Below are positions 46,883 to 55,245 of a DNA stretch of 64,000 bases, piece by piece. The position numbers were made by a program, and so were the translations under genes. The stretch is from GCA-016699445 sp964555055. Lineage in GTDB: Bacteria; UBA10199; JACPAL01; GCA-016699445. The notes under the pieces were generated by a model. The model was not told the origin of the DNA, made no database searches, and saw nothing but the letters and a program-made list of their open reading frames with translations. Each line of letters starts with the position of its first letter. The first letter of the stretch is position 1. The DNA is taken from NCBI GenBank assembly GCA_964555055.1, contig CAZKQW010000008.1, positions 62,001 to 126,000 of the forward strand, in the 5' to 3' direction.

Positions 46883-49423
46883 TTAAAACTCGAAGAGTAA
46901 GCCGCCGGTCCAAGTGAATCCCGAAAGATCAACGCCTGTCCCACCGAAGCCGTTGATCCATCCGTAGCGTCCTTCGACGACGAAATAAACGTCGTTCACG
47001 CCCATATCGTCGCGAGAGCTTTGTGAGAGCTCGTCAATGCGGCTCAAGTCGAAACCCATGCCGATCGTTCCGTGAAAACCGGACTTCCACCCCTTCACGA
47101 CGCTTCCCTGGTTATTCTCACGAAAAAACACGTAATCAGGCCCCACCTTCACATAAGGAACGAAAAGTTGATGGTCTTTAAAGCGCCCCCGAAAGGCAAC
47201 GCTGCTTTCCATGGGCATCATCGAGAAATTAAAGCGCGTATTTGAAGAAAGACCGCTTGTCGCGCCGACAGCCGTGCCCCCAGACCCGATATAGCCGAGT
47301 CCGATTTCAAATCCGAACTTATCCTTCCATAAATATCCTAAGGAAATTTTCCCCAGTGGATCGCAGCAAGCTCCTAGATAAGTCTTGGTAGAAGGATCCG
47401 TTGGCTGCCAAGCTCCTCCTTGGAGCTCAAAAGTCCAATGACGAGGATTTTTCGACTCCGCATAAGATAGTATGGGAAATGCCACGATAATCAGGAGTGA
47501 TAAGAAAGACTTTTTTGGAAATCGCCTGAAAAAAAATAGGGAAATCAAAATCCCGAAAATCGGAATGGACGTCCCGGTGCTTTCAGGATTTTTAAGCCCT
47601 TCAGAAATAAGAGCGCATCCGGCCTCTCCCACGCTCCCCGATAATCCTCGAGTGACTTCTGGGCTCGCTGTGACGCGTGTTGTGCCGCTACCATAAGTAT
47701 TCGTGCGAGAGCCTACCGTGGCTCCGTTGTCCACGGCGGCCACGGCGACATAGTAAGTCGTAAGATTCGTCAGACCTGAAATCCTCCCCGTCACTGTGGT
47801 TCCTGAAGACGGGTGATCGACGGTCGCCGATGCCGTGGTCATCGTATTGACCGCGTCGGGATCGGTACTGACGTATAAATTGTAGTAATCGATATCAGAT
47901 GTCGAAAGGCGGTCGAAATTTACCGTAACGAAACCGTTTCCGAAACCTGTGGAGTTGATGGTGACGGCGGGCGGCGGCGTGTCGACGGTAATGTCAATAG
48001 CATCATGCCCAATATTCCCGTCGCTGTCGGTGACGAAGACGTAAATCCGGTTCGTACCTTCGGTATAAAGCGATGAGCTATAATTAATACTGGCCGTTGT
48101 AAGGTTGGCATCCGCTGTTCCCACGGAACCGGTAGTCACTTCCGTACCCGTTCCCGCGCCTGCGCTGGTAAGAGAGCCTCCTACCTTGACCGCATAAGTC
48201 CCCGTTTCATCCGATTGAAAGGTTAGTGTATAAGAACCGGTCGTCGACAGGGAACCTGACCCTAAGGACGAGCTCGCAATCGTCACGAACGGATTATCGG
48301 AAACAATCGAGAAAGACGCATTGCCATTGCTTGTGATCAGATTTCCATCGGATGTACTGATGAGCAATCCCGGCGCCGAAGAAAGCGATAACGGGTTATC
48401 GACCACGTCACTTCCCCCGGTATCGGTAAAATCGAGAACCGTAGGGGCATTAAAAGTCCCGCTAGAAATATTGAGATTAATCACCGACATTCCGGAAGTC
48501 CCCGTCACGTAAGCATAAGTATCCGTAGGGTCGCTGACATCGACGACGGAAACGGATTTCAAGTTTCCGTTAGCCGAAAGAGGAATTCCCTTATTGCCGG
48601 TATCCGCCACATCGGTATCGACCTCCAAAAACGAAGGGATATCGATCACGTGTACTTTACTGTTCGGGGTGTTGACGACGAAGAGGAAATCATGATCGGA
48701 ATCGACGGCCGCCGACGAGAGTTCCGTCGTCGTCGAGGAGACTCTCACCCTACCCCCCACGGAAGCCACGCCCTCATTCACCAAAAAAACAAGGCTGGCA
48801 CTGGAGGTGACGAAGATTTTGTCCGCCGCATTTTCTTCCGCGTCAAAGACAATGGACAATGGGGCGATGGAGGTCCCCAGTTCGTCCAGCAGAGCGAAAG
48901 AGGCTGTGACTACGCGTGCCCCGATATCGTAAATGAGTACGGCATTAGTGGTCTTATCCAAGATGTAGAGTTTATCGTCATCGGCTCCCGTTTCGGGATC
49001 CGCGACGAGGGCTCCCAGCGATGAAGATCCCAAGTCAACGGTAGTCGGTCGGTTCGTCACATGATCCAAATCGACGATGATCAAATCTCCGTCGGATTGG
49101 GTCGCGAACAAGGTTCGATTCCTTATGGCGAGTCCCGCAATGGTCCCGGTGAGGTTCGTGCCGCCGGAGGAACTCAAGTCGGTCAACGCGGGGATTTGAT
49201 CCGCCGCCAAAGCCCAAGTCGATAAATCAATGCGGGAAATGCCGGTACCGAACGTCGTATAAAGGTATTTATTGCTCTCCAAAGCCATGGCTGTCGCCTG
49301 GGAACTAATAAGAGATAAAGCGGCTCGTTCCTGATCCGGATAAGCATAAGCTTTTCCGAGAAAAAAAAGGGCGAGGAGACTAGCGAGGATTCTGAATAAG
49401 GTATTCCGCGATTTGGATCGCAT
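46883..49423 (-). CDS. Surface protein chimera: beta-propeller + FnIII + tail anchor + second export signal + beta-barrel
   Basis: 846 residues in one uninterrupted frame. Signal peptide (1-27, AYA), a WD/YVTN-like beta-propeller region (about 40-400), an Ig-like part and a fibronectin type III domain (about 485-592). Then Gly-Cys603, a Ser/Pro linker, a membrane helix (620-632) and RRFPKK (633-638), the layout of Cys-type C-terminal sorting tails. Without a stop this continues into another hydrophobic stretch ending SYA-ES (639-657) and a Gly/aromatic-rich outer-membrane beta-barrel pattern (660-846) ending in Phe. It starts 44 nt inside asd. It may be a fusion of two surface proteins. A run of eight T at the junction also allows frame slippage. 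Confidence 0.65.
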   Translation of the reverse strand: MRSKSRNTLFRILASLLALFFLGKAYAYPDQERAALSLISSQATAMALESNKYLYTTFGTGISRIDLSTWALAADQIPALTDLSSSGGTNLTGTIAGLAIRNRTLFATQSDGDLIIVDLDHVTNRPTTVDLGSSSLGALVADPETGADDDKLYILDKTTNAVLIYDIGARVVTASFALLDELGTSIAPLSIVFDAEENAADKIFVTSSASLVFLVNEGVASVGGRVRVSSTTTELSSAAVDSDHDFLFVVNTPNSKVHVIDIPSFLEVDTDVADTGNKGIPLSANGNLKSVSVVDVSDPTDTYAYVTGTSGMSVINLNISSGTFNAPTVLDFTDTGGSDVVDNPLSLSSAPGLLISTSDGNLITSNGNASFSIVSDNPFVTIASSSLGSGSLSTTGSYTLTFQSDETGTYAVKVGGSLTSAGAGTGTEVTTGSVGTADANLTTASINYSSSLYTEGTNRIYVFVTDSDGNIGHDAIDITVDTPPPAVTINSTGFGNGFVTVNFDRLSTSDIDYYNLYVSTDPDAVNTMTTASATVDHPSSGTTVTGRISGLTNLTTYYVAVAAVDNGATVGSRTNTYGSGTTRVTASPEVTRGLSGSVGEAGCALISEGLKNPESTGTSIPIFGILISLFFFRRFPKKSFLSLLIIVAFPILSYAESKNPRHWTFELQGGAWQPTDPSTKTYLGACCDPLGKISLGYLWKDKFGFEIGLGYIGSGGTAVGATSGLSSNTRFNFSMMPMESSVAFRGRFKDHQLFVPYVKVGPDYVFFRENNQGSVVKGWKSGFHGTIGMGFDLSRIDELSQSSRDDMGVNDVYFVVEGRYGWINGFGGTGVDLSGFTWTGGLLFEF

Positions 49424-50396
49424 TCAGAGAAGCTCCCTTCCTGAGGTTGTCCGCGCAAACCCACAGGTTGATCCCGTTCGGGATCGAACGATCTTCGCGG
49501 ATACGACCCACGAACACCTCGTCGGTACCCGCGATATCCATCGGCATGGGATATTGTTTTTTCTCCATGTCGTCGCGGAGAACAAGCCCCGGGGACTTTT
49601 CTAATAACAAAGAAATATCTTTGGCGGAAGCATTCTTTTCCAATTCGATGTTCACCGAAGCCGAATGACCGCACATCACCGGAACGCGCACCGCAGTGCA
49701 TGCTAACGCCAAATCCGGAGCTTCCAAAAGCTTTTTCAACTCCTTCATGATCTTGTCTTCTTCTTTCGTATCGCCGTTGGGAAGAAACGCGTCGATCTGA
49801 GGGATGACGTTGAAAGCCAATCGATGCGCGAAGACTTTTAAGGGAATTTCCTTGCCGTTCAATAAGGCGACGGTTTGTTCGGCGAGTTCGTCCATACCGC
49901 CCTTCCCCGCTCCGGAAGCCGATTGGTAAGTGGAAATGACCATCCTCTTGATGCCGTATTTCCGGTGGATGGGTTTCGCCGCGACGGCGACGGGGATCGC
50001 CGAGCAGTTCGGCCCGGCGATGATGCCTTTATGGTCGAGGGCGACGGATCCGTTCACTTCCGGAACGATTAAAGGGATTTCAGGGTCCGCCCGGAAAGCA
50101 CTTGAGCAATCGATAAAAATAGCCCCGGCCCGTTTCACCATTGGAGCGAAGTGTTTGGAAACTTCGGTCGGGGTATCCCCCATGACCATATCCATGCCTT
50201 GAAATTCCTTCTCTTCCGCCAGACGCACCTTCAATTCCTGGCCTTTAAACCGAATGGACTGTCCCACGGATTTTTCAGAAGCTAATAGCCGCAATTCCCC
50301 TACGGGAAATTGCCTTTCTTCCAAGATTTCGATCATCTCGCGCCCCACGACGCCGGTGGCGCCTATGATGGCGATATTATAAGTGTCTTTTTTCAT
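49380..50396 (-). CDS. asd: Aspartate-semialdehyde dehydrogenase
   Basis: 338 residues. NADPH-dependent step to Lys, Thr, Met and diaminopimelate. N-terminal IGATGVVGREMIEIL nucleotide fold, catalytic Cys in GPNCSAIP, then the SASGAGKGGMDEL block and HRLAFNVIPQID. Length is normal. The downstream surface-protein gene begins within its last 44 nt, so the two are probably co-transcribed. Diaminopimelate supply could link it to the wall genes in the window, but there is no operon evidence for that. Confidence 0.95.
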   Translation of the reverse strand: MKKDTYNIAIIGATGVVGREMIEILEERQFPVGELRLLASEKSVGQSIRFKGQELKVRLAEEKEFQGMDMVMGDTPTEVSKHFAPMVKRAGAIFIDCSSAFRADPEIPLIVPEVNGSVALDHKGIIAGPNCSAIPVAVAAKPIHRKYGIKRMVISTYQSASGAGKGGMDELAEQTVALLNGKEIPLKVFAHRLAFNVIPQIDAFLPNGDTKEEDKIMKELKKLLEAPDLALACTAVRVPVMCGHSASVNIELEKNASAKDISLLLEKSPGLVLRDDMEKKQYPMPMDIAGTDEVFVGRIREDRSIPNGINLWVCADNLRKGASLNAIQIAEYLIQNPR

Positions 50397-50516
50397 AAAT
50401 GCTTTGCTCCTTTAAAATATGAAAATAGAGTGGTGGCTAGTTATCCTATCGCCTTGAAAAGGCAACGGATTTAAAGCGAACTACGGAGATGAATTCAGTC
50501 CGATAAATGGCGATGG

Positions 50517-52655
50517 TTACGGACTGAAAAGTTGCGATGCGTAGGTGTCCAAAGCAGGAGTAATTTGGTGTCCGGCATCGGGGATTTCAATGAAACGAGC
50601 CCGATCACCGAGGGAATTTGCGATTTCGCGGCCCATGTGAATCGGCACAAGAGGGTCATTCACTCCATGAAGAATCGTCGTGCGCGCTCGAATACGATAC
50701 ACGTATCTTCGTACGTCGAATTCATTCCCCCGCAAAAAATCACCGTCTGGGCTTGAAAGGAATTGCGGATATTGGCCTAAAACGACCTCTCTCATGGAAG
50801 TCATGGGCGCTAAGAGGACGAGATGATCCACGTGTCTTTCGGCTGCGACATAGGCGGCGACTGCAGCACCCAAAGACCAACCCATGACGGTTACCGGTAA
50901 TGGAAAATTATCGCCTAATGAATTCATGATCGCATCATACGCCATGACGGCATTTTGATAGAGAGATGTCTGGGTGGCAGCCCCTGGAGCTCCCCCAAAA
51001 CCGGGATACTCAGGTAAAACAACCATTTGAGACTGTCCCTTCAAGGGGATCGCTATGGGACGCAAATCCGCCAGTATGTCTCCGTTAGAATGAAAATATA
51101 AAGTTACGCCTTGAATGGAACCTCCCGTAGGGGCGTCGATCAAAACAACTCCGGGATTCTGAGGATCAGGAATCGAGGTGAAACGGCCATAGCTTGGATA
51201 CCCTTGCCTCTTCGCTCCCGGGAATAAAACCCGATCGAGTTTTTCTAACCCTAATGGCGTCATTAATGTTGCCTGACTCACCGCATCTTCCCAGATATCG
51301 CTACAAGGTCCGCTTGCGAATTCATCAAAACGCTCCCCCAAGAGCTCCCAATTGCCTTCGCAGTTTTTAAAGAGCTCAAAAGCTTTTTCAATGGGATCAG
51401 GCATTCGCAAGTTGAACCCACGGGCTTTGGACTCCCTCATAAACTCAAAGACGCCGGTCCATCCAAAAGCAATGGGAGAAATGTCATTTTTATAGGTGAC
51501 ACTCGCTATTGTCCGGCGAATCTCTGTGGGAGGTTGGTTCCAAAAAACACGATCTCTTCCGCGCGCATCTTGAGGAAAGAGTTGGCTTGCAAGGTAGCTT
51601 AATAAGGTTGGTAAGGCATGTTGATATGAATTTCCGAATAAAGAAACTCGACTCAGCAGAGGATGAGCCTCATTTAAAACCGATTCTAATCTTTCCCCAA
51701 GAGAAGGAGCCATGATTTTCAATAAACGTCTGGTGTCTTTGATGAGGGCATCAACGTCACGGCCTATGTTTTTTTTCAAAAGGGTTAAGGTTTCAGCTAT
51801 TAAGGAATCATTCGGAGGTGTCACCGGAGAATGGCTGTAAAGGCCTCCATCATAGTAAGTACGTTCTTTTATAAGCTGATCGAGAAACGTTTCCGGAACA
51901 CCGATGGAAGGATCATCGGATGGAATGGATCCCCCATTATAATCAGGATCATGAAGATTTTGATGCGTATGAGTCCCCTCGGCGAGGGATTGGGCCATTG
52001 ACGCAAAAGTTGCCAATAAATCTGCGCGTACCGCTTCTCTTTCAATCTTAAAATAAACCTCAGCCATTCCGCGCAATCCCGCTCGGCGGAAACTCCTAAA
52101 GAGATGTAAATCCTCTTCGGTCAAGAAACCCATGGGATCTTGAGGCGTCACAGGCAAGCCCAATGCGTCAATTTCAACGGCTGCCTGAAACAAGAAAGTC
52201 ATGCCGACCGCGAGATCGAAAAAATGCCGGTCACATAAGGATTGTGCGATCTTTGCGGCGTCCTGACCCCAACTATGAGGAAATCGCACTAACCCGTCAG
52301 GCAACTCAGCCACATAGGAAGCCGCCTTCAAGAGATCAGGAAAAAAATCACGCGGGGCGCACCCTTGAGGGAATCTCAATACCCTGACTCCATCCGGACC
52401 CGACCCCGTAGAAATGCGGTTTTGTTGGACGATCTGAATTAAAGTATCGTCTTTAAAAACCCCTGCTAAAACCGGTCTAAAAACAGGTAATACATCGGCA
52501 CTCGCTTTTAAAAAATCAAAAGCTCCATCAGCGTTTTCGAAAGGCCGATCATACAGGTTTAAAAAACGGCTCTCGTCCCCTCGTCTTAGCTTTTCGGGAG
52601 GCTGGCCTGTATAATAACCATAATAATGCCCTACCTTTAAAAAATCAGGAGTCAT
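50517..52655 (-). CDS. Alpha/beta hydrolase with a long N-terminal domain of unknown fold
   Basis: 712 residues, no signal peptide. The last about 240 residues are a serine hydrolase: GWSLGA with nucleophile Ser594, HGVNDPLVP (acid) and DAGHQ (His), preceded by LPEYPGFGGAPGA as the oxyanion strand. The first about 470 residues are helical, charged and not recognised. The architecture is close to cytosolic serine lipases or esterases, but the large N-terminal part suggests a specialised substrate or secretion as an effector. Both ideas are inference. It stands between asd and leuB with about 80-120 nt on either side. Confidence 0.7.
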   Translation of the reverse strand: MTPDFLKVGHYYGYYTGQPPEKLRRGDESRFLNLYDRPFENADGAFDFLKASADVLPVFRPVLAGVFKDDTLIQIVQQNRISTGSGPDGVRVLRFPQGCAPRDFFPDLLKAASYVAELPDGLVRFPHSWGQDAAKIAQSLCDRHFFDLAVGMTFLFQAAVEIDALGLPVTPQDPMGFLTEEDLHLFRSFRRAGLRGMAEVYFKIEREAVRADLLATFASMAQSLAEGTHTHQNLHDPDYNGGSIPSDDPSIGVPETFLDQLIKERTYYDGGLYSHSPVTPPNDSLIAETLTLLKKNIGRDVDALIKDTRRLLKIMAPSLGERLESVLNEAHPLLSRVSLFGNSYQHALPTLLSYLASQLFPQDARGRDRVFWNQPPTEIRRTIASVTYKNDISPIAFGWTGVFEFMRESKARGFNLRMPDPIEKAFELFKNCEGNWELLGERFDEFASGPCSDIWEDAVSQATLMTPLGLEKLDRVLFPGAKRQGYPSYGRFTSIPDPQNPGVVLIDAPTGGSIQGVTLYFHSNGDILADLRPIAIPLKGQSQMVVLPEYPGFGGAPGAATQTSLYQNAVMAYDAIMNSLGDNFPLPVTVMGWSLGAAVAAYVAAERHVDHLVLLAPMTSMREVVLGQYPQFLSSPDGDFLRGNEFDVRRYVYRIRARTTILHGVNDPLVPIHMGREIANSLGDRARFIEIPDAGHQITPALDTYASQLFSP

Positions 52656-52734
52656 TAAAATCTCTCATGCGTATGTATCGGTCTGGCTTAAAGAGAGTTG
52701 TGAAAAAAAGTATGAAGGAGAACTAAATACGCGT

Positions 52735-53838
52735 CTAAACCAAGGCGTCTATAACGGCTTTCGCCATTTCGCTGGTACCGACTTTCGTCTTACCTTCCGC
52801 ATTGCTACCGAATATGTCGCCACAGCGGTAGCCTTTTTGCAGGACCGCTTCGACGGCCTTCTCGATCTTCTGGGCCAAGTCGTCCCGGCCGAGCGAGTAA
52901 CGAACCATCAAGGCGCAAGAGAGGATCGTCGCCAAAGGATTGGCGACGCCCTTTCCGGCGATGTCGGGGGCGCTGCCATGGACGGGCTCGTACATGCCTT
53001 GTTGAAAACCAAATCGGTTTTTCTTTTCACCCAAGGACGATGACGGAAGCATCCCGATCGATCCGGTCAGCATCGCCGCCTCGTCCGAAAGGATGTCGCC
53101 GAAGATGTTATTCGTCACGATGACGTCGAACTGCTTGGGGTTCCGCACCAATTGCATCGCGCAATTGTCGACGTACATATGCTCGACTTGAATGTCCGGA
53201 TACTCTTTGGCCACTTGATTCACGACGTCACGCCATAGGATCGAGCTCTCTAAGATATTCGCCTTATCGACGGACGTGAGTTTCTTACGACGCACGCGGG
53301 CAGCTTCGAAACCCGTCCGGGCGATGCGCTCGATCTCGGGCGTGGAGTAGACTTCCGTATTGAACGCCTTAAAACCGCCCTTAATCTCCTTACGACCACG
53401 GGGCTTACCGAAGTAAATACCGCCCGTGAGCTCGCGAACGACAAGTAGGTCAATGCCACCCACGATTTCAGGTTTTAAGGAGGAGGCAGAAACTAAAGCG
53501 GGAATAATTTTTGCGGGCCTTAAATTTGCGAAGAGTTTCAGGCCGGCACGGAGGCCTAAAAGCGCCCTTTCCGGCCGTTTTTCATGGGGCAGCGTATCCC
53601 ATTGGGGCCCTCCCACCGCACCGAGTAGGACGGCATCCGCCCTTTTCGCTTTTTTTAAGACTTCGTCCGTGAGGGGAATCCCGTTCTGATCGATGGAGCA
53701 TCCACCGGCCAATCCCTGTTCGAAAGCGAACTTCAATCCGGAGCCTTTCGAAGCTTTTTCCAGCACTTCGAGCGAAGCCGTCATCACCTCGGGACCAATG
53801 CCGTCACCGGCCAATACCAACACTTTTGCTTTTGCCAT
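52735..53838 (-). CDS. leuB: 3-isopropylmalate dehydrogenase
   Basis: 367 residues. Oxidative decarboxylation in leucine synthesis. Signatures: AGDGIGPEVM near the N-terminus, RELTGGIYFGKPRG with the catalytic Tyr, TSVDKANIL with the catalytic Lys, and the nucleotide/metal block NLFGDILSDEAAMLTGSIGMLPS (here NIFGDILSDE). GSAPDIAGKGVANPLATI is complete. Usual leu neighbours (leuC, leuD, leuA) are not adjacent, so leucine genes are scattered in this genome. Confidence 0.95.
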   Translation of the reverse strand: MAKAKVLVLAGDGIGPEVMTASLEVLEKASKGSGLKFAFEQGLAGGCSIDQNGIPLTDEVLKKAKRADAVLLGAVGGPQWDTLPHEKRPERALLGLRAGLKLFANLRPAKIIPALVSASSLKPEIVGGIDLLVVRELTGGIYFGKPRGRKEIKGGFKAFNTEVYSTPEIERIARTGFEAARVRRKKLTSVDKANILESSILWRDVVNQVAKEYPDIQVEHMYVDNCAMQLVRNPKQFDVIVTNNIFGDILSDEAAMLTGSIGMLPSSSLGEKKNRFGFQQGMYEPVHGSAPDIAGKGVANPLATILSCALMVRYSLGRDDLAQKIEKAVEAVLQKGYRCGDIFGSNAEGKTKVGTSEMAKAVIDALV

Positions 53839-53884
53839 AGGGGGCTTTGCCCTATACGAATGACCGTAAATGTCTACGTGGAAA

Positions 53885-54178
53885 TCAGGCCTTTTTCTTA
53901 AAAAGGGCCTCGAGCTTTCTCTTCGCCTCTTCCCTTTTTTGAGCCTCTGAAGAACTGAATTCGGGACTTCCTATCTTGAAAAAATCGCAGAAGTTGGCGC
54001 GTTCTTTGTCCTTCACGCGGTCGGTGATGCGTTCACGGCATTCGCTATTGGACTTGACGTCGTAGTACTCGCAGTTGCGGCAGCAATGAAGGTCGGCGTC
54101 GCAGTGCTCGCACACGTCGTTGCGTCCCACGCGACCTAATATCTTGACTTCCTTTCCGCAGGAGAAACAATTTGCCAT
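53885..54178 (-). CDS. Cys-rich small zinc-ribbon-like protein
   Basis: 97 residues from the ATG that begins MANCFSCGKEV; a second in-frame ATG lies 12 nt upstream, and I prefer the inner one because GGAAA precedes it. Cysteines at 4, 7, 23, 26, 32, 33, 36, 48 and 64 suggest two zinc-binding knuckles. The ERANFCDFF block resembles a motif found in short uncharacterised deltaproteobacterial proteins, as far as I can recall. The tail is Lys/Glu-rich and helical. It follows leuB's promoter region and is transcribed in the same direction 46 nt upstream of leuB. Confidence 0.65.
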   Translation of the reverse strand: MANCFSCGKEVKILGRVGRNDVCEHCDADLHCCRNCEYYDVKSNSECRERITDRVKDKERANFCDFFKIGSPEFSSSEAQKREEAKRKLEALFKKKA

Positions 54179-54354
54179 AAAGATTTCCATTAACGCGCAT
54201 AGCGACAGATGTCGACTGTTCCAGAGAAAAAGAATTGAAGAGAAATTTTATGAACTCGATCCAGGTTTTGACGCACCGTTCAAAACTTTTTTAAGAAACC
54301 TATTCCAGAAAGTCCCGATATCGCATATAAGCAGTCAATTCGTTAAACATAAAT

Positions 54355-55080
54355 ATGGCGCTTTTGCTCCTTGAGGTACCTGGAAGCTTATCTCATTTAA
54401 AGCCCGAAATGGCTCAACCAGCCGGACCGTCTGAGCCTGAAGACTGTTCTTTTTTTTCCACATCTGGTTCTATTTACGTCCAACCAACTAAACCATCAGT
54501 AAATGCAGATTCCACAATTCGAACGATTTCATCTCTTTTCCCATCCCGAAGTTTTGAAGACCGTTGTACAACGTCCATCACTCTTTTGAGGCCTTTTGAC
54601 CTAAAAGATTTAGAGGTCCTTCGTAAATTCATCTTTAGCCGTCACCCAGGAGTAAAAGTTTGGATGGACTTCTCTGACGGAAGGCCATCCATACATTTGA
54701 CCGACGATTCCTTCGAGGGGATACTCTCCTATCCCGTTATGGCGGGTGAAAAAATCCGATTTCGAGCTTCGGGTTCGCAAGCTTTATTGGCATTAGCTTT
54801 TATAGATTTTGGTATCGCGACTCGTTGGATAGAGTGGAGTAACCCTTCTGGCGATTATCAACCGGTTATCCCTCTCCAGATACATGCGGACACTCCGGTA
54901 TCCGAGGTGGTTGCCACAATTCAAGAAGTAGAAAGTCTGTGCTGTTCCCTCAGCAAGGGCACGGCGCTCAGTGGAACTTATGACCGCCTCACGGGAGTCT
55001 TACGTTTAGGAAATGCGGCCCTTGGCCACACGGTCATAGCGACACGCCATTTATTGGGAAATCTCAGCCCCGCAAACTAA
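54355..55080 (+). CDS. Orphan protein with an HPr-like domain lacking the active-site histidine
   Basis: 241 residues, no clear Shine-Dalgarno. Residues about 72-152 follow the order and spacing of the phosphocarrier HPr: an opening strand TTSITLLRP, helix DLKDLEVLRKFIF, strand GVKVWMDF, then SIHLTDDSFEGILSYPV, AGEKIRFRASG and a helix SQALLALAFI. The HPr phosphorylation His (GLHARPA) is missing; LRPFDL stands there. It may be a regulatory or structural HPr-fold protein. Residues 1-60 look disordered. The rest is unclassified. Base composition is more AT-rich than the average of the window. Low certainty. Confidence 0.4.
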   Translation: MALLLLEVPGSLSHLKPEMAQPAGPSEPEDCSFFSTSGSIYVQPTKPSVNADSTIRTISSLFPSRSFEDRCTTSITLLRPFDLKDLEVLRKFIFSRHPGVKVWMDFSDGRPSIHLTDDSFEGILSYPVMAGEKIRFRASGSQALLALAFIDFGIATRWIEWSNPSGDYQPVIPLQIHADTPVSEVVATIQEVESLCCSLSKGTALSGTYDRLTGVLRLGNAALGHTVIATRHLLGNLSPAN

Positions 55081-55175
55081 GCATATTGCACCGCAAATGT
55101 TGAGTTCGCCGTGTTTGAGCGAAAAGACGGAAAACTCCGTGCCTGTCAATCCCACTTCGATCCAAAAAGCGCCTT

Positions 55176-55207
55176 AGCTTCCTGTCCTTTTCTCAGGAGC
55201 TATTTTT
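55176..55207 (+). terminator. Probable terminator after the HPr-like gene
   Basis: AGCT(T)CCTG pairs with CAGGAGCT across a 9-nt loop, followed by ATTTTT (55202-55207). It lies about 95 nt beyond the stop codon, close to the end of the convergent argD gene, for which the opposite strand also has a T-rich tract. No other feature is seen in the 165-nt gap. Confidence 0.55.
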
Positions 55208-55245
55208 CCTCTATTTGGGTGAATTTGCCGAATTTATTTAGTTCT

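Noticed and set aside
54265..54292. Terminator-like hairpin GTTTTGA-N8-TCAAAAC followed by T6
   Set aside because: The stem is weak and AT-rich, and no forward gene lies just upstream that it could terminate; left unannotated.
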